DNA of 64,000 bases from positions 744,001 through 808,000 of the forward strand of contig NZ_VCDK01000003.1 in the NCBI RefSeq assembly GCF_007995215.1, written 5' to 3'. The translations under genes were made by a program, and so were the position numbers. This document shows, one piece after another, positions 9,294-17,435 of this stretch; positions within the stretch are counted from its first letter, which is position 1, and the number at the start of each line of letters is the position of its first letter. Under the pieces are notes generated by a model. That model worked only from the letters and a program-made list of their open reading frames with translations, had not been told where the DNA came from and made no database searches. The DNA comes from Shimia ponticola. GTDB taxonomy: Bacteria; Pseudomonadota; Alphaproteobacteria; Rhodobacterales; Rhodobacteraceae.

Positions 9294-10067
9294 TTGTCCG
9301 CACCCACTCCGGTCATTGAAATTAAAGACCTGCACAAATCCTATGGCAGTCTTGAGGTTCTCAAGGGCGTAGACGTGTCCGCACACAAAGGCGACGTCAT
9401 CAGCCTGATCGGATCATCGGGGTCCGGCAAATCCACGCTCTTGCGCTGTTGCAACCTGCTTGAAGATAGCCAGGACGGCGACATCATTTTCTGCGGTGAT
9501 CCCGTCAAATGGCGCGGAACCGGGCTGGCCCGCAAACCCGCCGACCGCAAACAGATAATGGCCATGCGCACAAACCTTGCGATGGTGTTCCAGCAATTCA
9601 ATCTCTGGGCGCATCTGACCATCCTGCAAAACGTGATGGAGGCACCCGTGACCGTCCTTGGTCATGACAAGGCCGAGGTCGAAGACCGGGCGCGCAAGCT
9701 GCTGGCAAAGGTGGGGATCGGCGACAAATGCGATGTCTATCCGGCCCAGATGTCGGGTGGCCAACAACAGCGCGCGGCGATTGCACGAGCCTTGGCGATG
9801 GAACCACAGGCATTGCTGTTTGATGAACCGACATCAGCGCTTGATCCTGAATTGGAGCAAGAGGTCGTCAAGGTGATCAAGGACTTGGCCGCCGAAGGAC
9901 GCACCATGCTGCTTGTCACGCATGACATGGCGATGGCGCGGGATGTGTCAGATCAGGTCATCTTTCTGCATCAAGGCAAGATCGAAGAAGCGGGCCCACC
10001 CGCCGAATTATTCAACAATCCGAAATCCGAACGACTGCGCCAGTTCCTGAGCGCGGTCGCGGCTTAA
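9294..10067 (+). CDS. Polar amino-acid ABC transporter, ATP-binding subunit
   Basis: HisP/GlnQ-type ATPase that drives uptake through the two permeases downstream. Walker A GSSGSGKST is at about 9411-9437, the Q-loop VFQQFNLW at about 9588-9611, the signature MSGGQQQR at about 9750 and Walker B LLFDEPTSALD near 9816; the switch His is in LLVTHDMAMA. The start is uncertain: TTG at 9294 (reads SAPTPVIEIKDLHKSYG) gives the usual family N-terminus, whereas GTG 9243 adds 17 unusual residues. An AGGTGG lies only three bases before 9294. Confidence 0.9.
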   Translation: MSAPTPVIEIKDLHKSYGSLEVLKGVDVSAHKGDVISLIGSSGSGKSTLLRCCNLLEDSQDGDIIFCGDPVKWRGTGLARKPADRKQIMAMRTNLAMVFQQFNLWAHLTILQNVMEAPVTVLGHDKAEVEDRARKLLAKVGIGDKCDVYPAQMSGGQQQRAAIARALAMEPQALLFDEPTSALDPELEQEVVKVIKDLAAEGRTMLLVTHDMAMARDVSDQVIFLHQGKIEEAGPPAELFNNPKSERLRQFLSAVAA

Positions 10068-10093
10068 CCAGCACTCACAAGGGGAGAAACCAT

Positions 10094-10819
10094 ATGAAGC
10101 TGCTGATTCAATCCACTGCCATTCTGGCACTGACGGCAGGTGCGGCCTTGGCCGGAAGCCATGCCGAGGTCGTGCGCATGGGGACAGAAGGTGCCTATGC
10201 GCCTTGGAACTTCCTCGATGACAACGGCGAAGTTGCCGGGTTTGAGCGCGAACTGGGTGACGAGCTCTGCGCGCGCGCCGAGCTGACCTGCGAATGGGTC
10301 ACGAACGAGTGGGATTCGATCATCCCAAACCTTGTGTCCGGCAACTACGACACGATCATCGCGGGCATGTCGATCACGGACGAGCGTGACGAAGTGATCG
10401 ACTTCACCCAAGCCTATACGCCACCAGATCCATCGGCATACCTTGCCACCTCGATGGATGCTGACATCACGGGCGGCGTCGTTGCTGCGCAAACCGGCAC
10501 CATTCAGGCCGGCTATCTGGCTGAGCAAGGCGTGACCGTCCTTGAATTCGCGACGCCAGAAGACACCATCGCGGCTGTTCGCAACGGCGAAGCTGACGCG
10601 GTTCTGGCCGACCAATCCTTCCTTGCTCCGTTTGCCGCTGAAAATGCGGACCTCGTCATGCTCGAAGAGCTTGTCTCGCTTGGCGGCGGTGTTGGCATGG
10701 GCGTTCGCGAAAGCGACGGCGAACTGAAAGCCAAGATGGACGCGGCGATCCAGTCCATGAAGGACGACGGCACCCTGAACGAACTGATCACCAAGTGGGA
10801 AGTCTCCTCGACTTGGTAA
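10094..10819 (+). CDS. Polar amino-acid type periplasmic binding protein
   Basis: A solute receptor of 241 residues with a clear Sec signal peptide (cut expected after ALA at about residue 20). The SBP family 3 pattern follows: VVRMGTEGAYAPWNF at the start of the mature protein, then GFERELGDELCARAEL, GMSITDERDEVIDFTQAY and a C-terminal NELITKW. Two Cys (CARAELTC) probably form a disulfide. AAGGGGAG lies ten bases before ATG. The ligand cannot be read from sequence; the neighbouring gamma-glutamylation genes suggest an amine or basic amino acid. Confidence 0.9.
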   Translation: MKLLIQSTAILALTAGAALAGSHAEVVRMGTEGAYAPWNFLDDNGEVAGFERELGDELCARAELTCEWVTNEWDSIIPNLVSGNYDTIIAGMSITDERDEVIDFTQAYTPPDPSAYLATSMDADITGGVVAAQTGTIQAGYLAEQGVTVLEFATPEDTIAAVRNGEADAVLADQSFLAPFAAENADLVMLEELVSLGGGVGMGVRESDGELKAKMDAAIQSMKDDGTLNELITKWEVSSTW

Positions 10820-10826
10820 GTCTACA

Positions 10827-10853
10827 GGCTGCGCCCGCCTGACGGGCGCAGCC
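10827..10853 (+). promoter_or_regulatory. Strong intercistronic hairpin between binding protein and permease
   Basis: Perfect 11-bp inverted repeat GGCTGCGCCCG / CGGGCGCAGCC with a 5-base loop and no U-tract, starting eight bases after the binding-protein stop. In ABC operons such structures are known to protect the binding-protein mRNA or attenuate the permease genes. Confidence 0.7.
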
Positions 10854-10871
10854 ACCACCTAAGACCAGGTG

Positions 10872-11759
10872 ATGCCCCGGAACTGGCCGCAACGCATGTT
10901 TTCGTTTTGCACAGACCCATCCACGTTAGAGACCGCGCAATGGTTTGCGTGCTATCTGACCACGGGCAAACACCAGCTATTCTATTGGTCATTTTTGACG
11001 GTTCTGGCGCTTCTTGCCATCACCGCACCAACGGCTTTGGCGTTTGGCTTTGGCGGTGCGATTGCCGCACGCTCCAATATCCCACCCGTGGCATGGTTTG
11101 GTAAAGGATACATCGCCATCGTGCGCGGTGTGCCGGACATCGCGTTTTTTCTGTTTTTTGTCATTGCTCTCGATCAGGGGTTCGAATGGCTGCGCCATCA
11201 GATGCTCTGCCCGGACTGGTCGGAACCGATCCGACAGGGCAACGACTTTCTGGTTTGCCCGTCGGCCAAACTCCCTTTGTCAAACGCGCCGCAATGGATT
11301 CATGAGGTTTACGGGTTTTTCCTTGCCGTTCTGACCTTTGCGATTGTCTTTGGTGCCTTCGCTGCGAATGTCCTGTTTGGCGCCATGCGAGCAATCCCAC
11401 GTGGCCAGCTTGAAGCTGCCGAAAGCTACGGCATGACCCCGCGCCAAACATTCTGGCGTATCATTGTCCCGCAGATGTGGGTCTATGCGCTGCCGGGGCT
11501 TTCAAACCTGTGGATGGTTCTGATCAAGGCCACGCCACTGCTGTTTCTTCTGGGCGTCGAAGATATCGTCTATTGGGCGCGTGAGCTGGGCGGCACGGCT
11601 TTGGAGCGTTTCTCCGACTATCCGCATCCCGATTGGCGGCTGTGGTATTTCCTCGCGCTGCTGATTTTTTACCTCGCCTTCACGCGCGTCTCAGAGGCTG
11701 TTCTGCGCCGCATCAACGCCCGTCTGACGCGCGGACAAGCGACCATAGGTGGCACATGA
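10872..11759 (+). CDS. Polar amino-acid ABC transporter permease 1 (HisQ-like)
   Basis: An inner-membrane permease of 295 residues from ATG 10872 (GTG at 10869 is directly before it). It has several hydrophobic helices and the ABC-permease EAA-type loop near AIPRGQLEAAESYGMTPRQTF, which docks on the ATPase. A Cys-containing insert of about 50 residues (QMLCPDWSEPIRQGND) sits between helices in the first half and is longer than in E. coli HisQ. It overlaps the next permease by four bases (ATGA), which implies coupled translation and a heterodimeric channel. Confidence 0.9.
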   Translation: MPRNWPQRMFSFCTDPSTLETAQWFACYLTTGKHQLFYWSFLTVLALLAITAPTALAFGFGGAIAARSNIPPVAWFGKGYIAIVRGVPDIAFFLFFVIALDQGFEWLRHQMLCPDWSEPIRQGNDFLVCPSAKLPLSNAPQWIHEVYGFFLAVLTFAIVFGAFAANVLFGAMRAIPRGQLEAAESYGMTPRQTFWRIIVPQMWVYALPGLSNLWMVLIKATPLLFLLGVEDIVYWARELGGTALERFSDYPHPDWRLWYFLALLIFYLAFTRVSEAVLRRINARLTRGQATIGGT

Positions 11760-12553
11760 CGTGCTGGGAAACCGTTCAGGCCTATGCGTTTCGTTCAATC
11801 GGTTATGGTGAGCGATTGCTGCCGCGCGAAGACTTTACGCTGTGCCAGCACTTCACGCTGATTGGTTCTGGCATGATCTGGAACGTCTACTTCGGTGTTT
11901 TGGCGCTGCTCGCTGGTTTCTTCCTTGCGAATGCGGTCGCGCTGGCCAAGGCGTCGCGCCATGCATGGGTGTCGAAACCAGCGGATTGGTTCATCCTGAT
12001 CTTCCGGGGGTCGCCGCTCTTCATCCAGTTCTTCCTCGCATACTTCCTCTTCCTCGAATTGAAACAGGCGGGCTATCTGCCTTGGCTGACATCGGCATGG
12101 GCGGGCGCATTGATTGTGCTTTTCCTGAATACCGCTGCCTACTCTGCCGAAATTTTCTATGGGGCCTATCAATCTGTCCCAAGAGGAGAGATCGAGGCCG
12201 CAGACGCCTACGGCATGACCGGGTGGAAACGCTTTCGTCGGATTATATGGCCAACCCAGATGCGTCTCGCATGGCCTGCCTACACAAACGAGGCGATCTT
12301 TCTGTTCCATGCCACGGCACTGGTGTTCTTCAGCGGATTTCCAGCATCGCGCCAGCAAGGTGATGCGCTCTATTACGCCAATTACTTCGCGGACAAGACC
12401 TTCAATCCCTTTGTCCCCTACCCGATCCTCGCCTTCTATTTCATCTTGCTGACCTTGGTCGTGATCGGTTTGTTCGGATTGGCCAACCGCCGGCTGAACA
12501 GGCACTTGCCCGTGGTGCCCAAGATCCGCTATCGCCCGCAAATCCTGCGCTGA
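11756..12553 (+). CDS. Polar amino-acid ABC transporter permease 2 (HisM-like)
   Basis: Second membrane subunit, 265 residues from ATG 11756 within the ATGA overlap. It contains the EAA-like loop SVPRGEIEAADAYGMTGWKRF and RRIIWPTQ, and about five membrane helices. The frame continues open upstream to 11633, but that part is antisense-like Arg/His-rich and overlaps permease 1, so it is discarded. It forms the importer with the genes at 9294, 10094 and 10872. A glutamine-synthetase-like gene starts 11 bases later. Confidence 0.9.
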   Translation: MTCWETVQAYAFRSIGYGERLLPREDFTLCQHFTLIGSGMIWNVYFGVLALLAGFFLANAVALAKASRHAWVSKPADWFILIFRGSPLFIQFFLAYFLFLELKQAGYLPWLTSAWAGALIVLFLNTAAYSAEIFYGAYQSVPRGEIEAADAYGMTGWKRFRRIIWPTQMRLAWPAYTNEAIFLFHATALVFFSGFPASRQQGDALYYANYFADKTFNPFVPYPILAFYFILLTLVVIGLFGLANRRLNRHLPVVPKIRYRPQILR

Positions 12554-12564
12554 TCAGGCACGGC

Positions 12565-13863
12565 ATGACGGATACGCCCCAAACCCCAAATGCTTCCGCC
12601 CGCATTGCAGCCGTGGATTTGAACGGCCAGTTGCGCGGCAAACGCATCCCTGCCGCCAAGACCACCGCGACCATGCAACTGCCGCTATCGGCCTTGAACG
12701 TGGACATCTTTGGGGCCGACATTGAGGGTTCGCCGCTTGTGTTTCAAAGCGGGGATGCCGATGGCGTTCTGGTGCCGACCGACCGTGGTCCCGTGCCTAT
12801 GCCATGGGTGCCTGGTACGCCGTCTTTGGTGCTTGCCACGCTCGCACGCCCAGACGGCACGCCTTTTGCCGGTGATCCACGCCAGGCCCTCATGCGGGTG
12901 CTTGATCGCTACGCCGCGCGCGGCTGGACTCCGATGTGCGCGGTAGAGCTTGAGTTTTTTCTCGTGGAAACCGACGGCGCGCTCGCAGCGCCCTTAAACC
13001 CGACGACTGGCCGCCGGGTGAAACACCCCGAAATCCTGTCGCTACGCGAGATCGACCAATTCGCCGCTTTCTTTGATGACGTCGAACGCGGCGCGCGGGC
13101 CATGGGCCTACCGGATCAGGTGGTGACGTCCGAAGCTGCCTTGGGTCAGTTCGAAGTCACTCTAGGCCACGGCCCCGCCCTGCGGGCGGCGGACGACACC
13201 TTGCTGATGCGTGAATTGATCAAGGGCGTCGCGTTTCAGCACGGGATGACGGCGACATTCCTTCCCAAACCTTTTGCCCACGAAAGCGGAACCGGGCTGC
13301 ACATGCATGCCTCGATCGTCGATCAAGACGGCGCCAACGTCTTCCGTGATCAACCCGCATTGCTGGAGCAGGCCATCGCCGGGTGTCTTGATACCATGAA
13401 CGCGTCCACGGCAATCCTTGCGCCATTCGCGCCCAGCTATGCGCGCTTTGTCGACAATGCACATGCACCAACGGCGGCGACGTGGGGACATGACAACCGA
13501 ACCGTCGCGCTGCGCATCCCGGCAGGGCCACCCGAGGCCACCCGTATCGAACATCGCGTCGCTGGGGGGGATGTGAACCCTTATCTGCTTTTTGCAGCGG
13601 TGCTGGGTGGCATGCTGATCGGGATCGAAGACGCCCGCACACCGCCACCTGAAACCAACGGCAATGCATATACGGCCGACGCGCCCCAAGCGCTTGCGCC
13701 TGATCTTGCGCAAGCCGTCGATGCACTCGATGACCCGGACCTGCACCGCATTCTGCCCACTCAGTTGATCGACAATCTGCGCCGCACCAAGCGGCAGGAA
13801 ATGGATCGAATGGCCCGGATCTCAGAGACCGAGCTGACGGCGCTTCTGGTAGACCTGCTCTGA
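12565..13863 (+). CDS. Glutamine synthetase-like ligase (PuuA type), copy 1
   Basis: A 432-residue member of the GS superfamily that would ligate glutamate to an amine with ATP. Catalytic-domain motifs are CAVELEFFLV (metal ligands), GTGLHMHASI around residue 242 and WGHDNRTVALRIP around 309, then EHRVAGGDVNPYL. The regulatory adenylylation Tyr loop of true GlnA is not evident and the N-terminal beta-grasp is shortened. It reads as a gamma-glutamylamide synthetase rather than housekeeping GlnA. It lies 11 bases after the permease and is followed by an amidotransferase and a second GS-like gene. The exact substrate is unknown. Confidence 0.85.
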   Translation: MTDTPQTPNASARIAAVDLNGQLRGKRIPAAKTTATMQLPLSALNVDIFGADIEGSPLVFQSGDADGVLVPTDRGPVPMPWVPGTPSLVLATLARPDGTPFAGDPRQALMRVLDRYAARGWTPMCAVELEFFLVETDGALAAPLNPTTGRRVKHPEILSLREIDQFAAFFDDVERGARAMGLPDQVVTSEAALGQFEVTLGHGPALRAADDTLLMRELIKGVAFQHGMTATFLPKPFAHESGTGLHMHASIVDQDGANVFRDQPALLEQAIAGCLDTMNASTAILAPFAPSYARFVDNAHAPTAATWGHDNRTVALRIPAGPPEATRIEHRVAGGDVNPYLLFAAVLGGMLIGIEDARTPPPETNGNAYTADAPQALAPDLAQAVDALDDPDLHRILPTQLIDNLRRTKRQEMDRMARISETELTALLVDLL

Positions 13864-13925
13864 ACCTCTTTTCATTCGCCTGCGCCTTGCTTAGCGTCAG
13901 GCGCAATCAACACAGATGGTGACCC

Positions 13926-14615
13926 ATGCATATCGGCATTTTGCAAGCCGGACACGCGCCAGCCCCCGTCGCCGCCAGCCACGGCGACTATACGGATTAC
14001 TTCCAATCGCTCCTTGATGGCCATGACCTGACGTTCACCACCTGGGATGTTGTCGATATGGACTTTCCTGACGGACCGGATGCCGCCGACGGCTGGCTGA
14101 TCACGGGGTCACGCCATGGCGCATACGAAGATCACGAGTTCATCCCGCCGCTGGAAGATTTCATCCGCGCGGTGAAATCCTCGGGCCGCCCCATGATTGG
14201 CATCTGTTTCGGTCACCAGATCATCGCACAGGCGCTGGGGGGCACGGTCGAGAAATTCGCTGGCGGCTGGTCCATAGGACGCCGCGAATACAACACCGCC
14301 AATGGTCCAATCGCGCTCAATGCATGGCATCAGGATCAGGTGATCAAAGCCCCCGAAGGTGCGCGCACCATCGCATCAAACGATTTTTGCACCCATGCCG
14401 GGCTAGTCTACGGCGACACAATCCTGACCTTTCAGCCGCACCCGGAAATCCGGGGCGACATCATGCACGACTATCTGCACAAGGTCGGCACCGATCCCGA
14501 TCGGTTCCCCCAAGACATGATCTCACAAGCCCAGTCAGATCACGGACGTCCCAACACCGAGGGCGCGATTGCCGATCAGATGGCTGCGTTCTTCCGTGGG
14601 GAGGCAACACTATGA
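13926..14615 (+). CDS. Class I glutamine amidotransferase / gamma-glutamyl hydrolase-like
   Basis: A 229-residue free-standing GATase1 protein. The nucleophile elbow is GICFGHQ with Cys94, and the His-Glu pair is His172/Glu174 in QPHPE. This arrangement is typical of stand-alone GuaA-like amidotransferase proteins. By context, between two gamma-glutamyl ligase-like genes, it may hydrolyse a gamma-glutamyl intermediate, a role played by PuuD in the putrescine pathway, although PuuD belongs to a somewhat different subfamily. The stop overlaps the next start by four bases (ATGA). Confidence 0.85.
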   Translation: MHIGILQAGHAPAPVAASHGDYTDYFQSLLDGHDLTFTTWDVVDMDFPDGPDAADGWLITGSRHGAYEDHEFIPPLEDFIRAVKSSGRPMIGICFGHQIIAQALGGTVEKFAGGWSIGRREYNTANGPIALNAWHQDQVIKAPEGARTIASNDFCTHAGLVYGDTILTFQPHPEIRGDIMHDYLHKVGTDPDRFPQDMISQAQSDHGRPNTEGAIADQMAAFFRGEATL

Positions 14616-15964
14616 CCTGGATCACCGACTGCCCGCAGGCCGCACAGGACTATCTGGAGGGACACCGCCTTGATGAAGTTGAGTGCATCATCTCAGACCT
14701 TCCCGGCATTGCACGCGGCAAAGCCGTGCCTGCATCGAAATTCGCGCGTCAAAGCCAGTTCTTCCTGCCGAACTCGATCTACTTTCAAACCATCACAGGC
14801 GATTGGGGAGAAGCAGCGGGGCCCGAGGGCTTTACCGAACCCGACATGATCCTGAAACCGGACATGAGCACCGCTTCGGCCGCACCATGGACAGGTGACT
14901 GGACCCTGCAGGTCATCCACGATGCTTATACGCGTCAGGGTGATCCGATCCCGTTTTCACCGCGCAATGTCCTGAAACGCGTTGTCGGACTTTACCACGA
15001 CATTGGCCTTGAACCGATCGTTGCACCGGAGATGGAGTTCTTCCTCGTCGCGCGAAACCTGGATCCGGCACAGGCCATTGAGCCGATGATGGGCCGCTCA
15101 GGCCGCCCCGCTGCCGCCCGGCAGGCTTATTCGATGAGTGCCGTTGATGAATACGGCCCGGTGATCGACGACATCTACGACTTTGCCGAAGCACAGGGTT
15201 TCGAAATCGACGGCATCACCCAGGAAGGCGGCGCTGGGCAGCTTGAAATCAATCTGCGTCACGGTAACCCCGTGAAGCTCGCCGATGAGGTGTTCTATTT
15301 CAAACGTCTCATTCGGGAAGCCGCCCTGAAACACGACTGTTTTGCCACGTTCATGGCCAAGCCCATCGCCGGTGAACCCGGCAGCGCCATGCACATCCAC
15401 CATTCGTTCCTTGATCAGGATGGCAACAACATCTTCTCAGACGAACATGGCGGAGCGACCGAGGTGTTCTATCACTTCATCGGTGGACTTCAGACCCATC
15501 TGCCCAGCACGATTGCACTCCTCGCGCCTTACGTGAACAGCTATCGCCGCTACGTGAAAGATCACGCTGCACCGATCAATCTCGAATGGGGCCATGACAA
15601 CCGCACAACCGGCATCCGGGTCCCGATCTCGGATCCCGACGCCCGGCGTGTGGAAAACCGTTTGGCCGGCATGGATTGCAATCCCTACCTCGGCATCGCT
15701 GCGTCGCTTGCGGCAGGCCTACTTGGCATGCGGCAAAAACTGCACCCGTCCGCCGAATATCGGGGCGACGCCTACGACGGAGAAGAGGACATACCCCGTG
15801 AGTTCGGCAAAGCCGTCGATCTCTTTGACGCGGCCACCGATCTGCATGACATCCTCGGCCCGGAATTTGCCCGCGTCTATTCGATTGTGAAACGCGCCGA
15901 ATATGACGAGTTCCTTGAGGTCATCAGCCCATGGGAACGTGAACATCTGTTGCTGAACGTGTGA
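14612..15964 (+). CDS. Glutamine synthetase-like ligase (PuuA type), copy 2
   Basis: A 450-residue GS-superfamily enzyme starting MTWITDCPQA. Motifs: ISDLPGIARGKAVP in the N-terminal domain, APEMEFFLVARN for metal, GQLEINLRHGNP, GSAMHIHHSFLD, EWGHDNRTTGIRVP and NRLAGMDCNPYL. GGGGAGG lies eight bases before the ATG that overlaps the amidotransferase stop. It differs clearly from copy 1 and the two probably use different amines or act as partners. Gamma-glutamylputrescine synthetases are the closest named relatives. Confidence 0.87.
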   Translation: MTWITDCPQAAQDYLEGHRLDEVECIISDLPGIARGKAVPASKFARQSQFFLPNSIYFQTITGDWGEAAGPEGFTEPDMILKPDMSTASAAPWTGDWTLQVIHDAYTRQGDPIPFSPRNVLKRVVGLYHDIGLEPIVAPEMEFFLVARNLDPAQAIEPMMGRSGRPAAARQAYSMSAVDEYGPVIDDIYDFAEAQGFEIDGITQEGGAGQLEINLRHGNPVKLADEVFYFKRLIREAALKHDCFATFMAKPIAGEPGSAMHIHHSFLDQDGNNIFSDEHGGATEVFYHFIGGLQTHLPSTIALLAPYVNSYRRYVKDHAAPINLEWGHDNRTTGIRVPISDPDARRVENRLAGMDCNPYLGIAASLAAGLLGMRQKLHPSAEYRGDAYDGEEDIPREFGKAVDLFDAATDLHDILGPEFARVYSIVKRAEYDEFLEVISPWEREHLLLNV

Positions 15965-15980
15965 TTGCGGCAGCTTGGCT

Positions 15981-17276
15981 ATGAACCCGCTTTACCGCAA
16001 CGACCGCCCCGGCACCTACCCTGCCTCCTGGTATGTCGATACGTCTGACATCCCCGCAGAACGACCCGCACTGCGAGGCGAGCGCAAAGCCGATGTTGCC
16101 ATTGTCGGCGCGGGTTTTACCGGGCTCACGGCCGCGCTCGTGCTGGCCGAGAAAGGCTTTGATGTCATCGTGCTGGATGCGCACCGTGTGGGCTTTGGTG
16201 CCTCGGGGCGCAACGGTGGCCAATGCGGGTCAGGTTTCAACATGGATCTCGACGAACTCGAGGCCACTTTGGGCGAGGACACGACGCGCCACCTCTGGAA
16301 CCTCAGTATGGAAGCCAAGGCGCAGGTCCGGGACCTCGTCGCCAAACATGCTCCAGAGGCGCGGTGGACACCCGGTGTTGCAGACGGCGTCTGGACCAAG
16401 AAAGAGGCTGCAGAGAACAAGGCCTATTACGAAAAGCTCTGCGCAACTTATGAGTATGATGCGCTCACATGGCTGGACGGCGATGATTTTCGTGAGATCG
16501 TGAAGTCGCCTGTCTACAAGGGTGGCGCACTGGATATGGATGCAGGCCATATCCATCCGCTGCGCTACTGCTTGGGTCTGGCCCGCGCTGCCGAAGCCGC
16601 TGGCGTCACCATCCACGAACGAAGCGACGTTCATCACATCGCCGATGGCTTGGTGCAGACCGGTCAGGGCCGCGTTGTAGCCAAGCACATAATCCTGGCT
16701 GGTAACGGCTATTTGCCAAACCTGAACCGGCGTTATGCGGCGCGCGTCAGCCCGATCAACAGCTTCATCGGGGCTACCGAACCGCTTGGTGAAAAGGCGC
16801 ACGACATCCTTGCCCGCGACATCGCGGTGGCAGACAGCAAATTCGTGGTCAACTACTTCCGCCTGTCCGAGGACAATCGCCTTCTGTTCGGCGGGCGCGA
16901 GAATTACGGGATCGGATTTCCCAAAGACATCCAAACTCGTCTTCACAGCCGGATGACGCACCTGTTTCCACAGCTGCGCGGTGTGCCCTTTACCCATGTC
17001 TGGGGCGGCACTCTGGGGATCACCATGACGCGCGTTCCATACGTCGCGCGGCTGGGTCCCACCACACTTGCCGCAGGTGGCTTCTCCGGCCACGGCGTCG
17101 CGCTTACTTCGATTGCCGGGCGCTGCATGGCAGAAGCCATCGCCGGACAGGCGGAACGGTTTGACCTGCTCTCCCAACTGCCGACCCCACCCTTCCCCGG
17201 CGGATCACTCTTTCGCGCACCGATCCTCACACTGGCGATGACCTGGTACGCCACCCGTGATAAGCTTGGCCTATGA
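15981..17276 (+). CDS. FAD-dependent oxidoreductase (PuuB/OrdL-like)
   Basis: A 431-residue flavoprotein of the DAO/GlpO superfamily. The dinucleotide site GAGFTG is at residues 43-48, followed by GFGASGRNGGQCGSGF, which resembles the flavin-covering segment of gamma-glutamylputrescine oxidases. A C-terminal GGFSGHGVALTSIAGR flavin motif is present. It would oxidise the gamma-glutamylated amine to an aldehyde. I use ATG 15981; an in-frame TTG lies six bases earlier. It follows the second GS-like gene by 16 bases and is the last tightly linked gene of the block. Confidence 0.87.
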   Translation: MNPLYRNDRPGTYPASWYVDTSDIPAERPALRGERKADVAIVGAGFTGLTAALVLAEKGFDVIVLDAHRVGFGASGRNGGQCGSGFNMDLDELEATLGEDTTRHLWNLSMEAKAQVRDLVAKHAPEARWTPGVADGVWTKKEAAENKAYYEKLCATYEYDALTWLDGDDFREIVKSPVYKGGALDMDAGHIHPLRYCLGLARAAEAAGVTIHERSDVHHIADGLVQTGQGRVVAKHIILAGNGYLPNLNRRYAARVSPINSFIGATEPLGEKAHDILARDIAVADSKFVVNYFRLSEDNRLLFGGRENYGIGFPKDIQTRLHSRMTHLFPQLRGVPFTHVWGGTLGITMTRVPYVARLGPTTLAAGGFSGHGVALTSIAGRCMAEAIAGQAERFDLLSQLPTPPFPGGSLFRAPILTLAMTWYATRDKLGL

Positions 17277-17335
17277 TTAACCCCTTTCGCACCGCGACCG
17301 GCCTCTGGGCATGGTTCAAGGCTCCGCCACTTTAG
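17273..17335 (+). other. Possible 20-residue leader-like micro-ORF
   Basis: An ATG inside the ATGA at the end of the FAD oxidoreductase gene opens a frame that reads MINPFRTATGLWAWFKAPPL and stops at 17335. The overlap would allow coupled translation. It may equally be chance; the only support is its position and the lack of any other content between 17277 and 17348. Confidence 0.15.
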
Positions 17336-17348
17336 GCACAGCCCTGCT

Positions 17349-17400
17349 CCTTCTATGTTTCCAAAATACTCCCGCCGGAGGCGAAGATTTTTGAAAAAAA
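17349..17400. repeat. Dispersed intergenic repeat, copy A
   Basis: Starts CCTTCTATGTTTCCAAAATA and continues to CCCGCCGGAGG and a poly-T/A stretch. The first part matches the copies near 42230 and 63462, and the CCGCCGGAGG core matches (inverted) the element at 50120-50175. It sits directly before the aminotransferase gene. Confidence 0.6.
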
Positions 17401-17435
17401 TCTGTTTCCCAGCGGGGCAGCGAAAGTCACATGCA

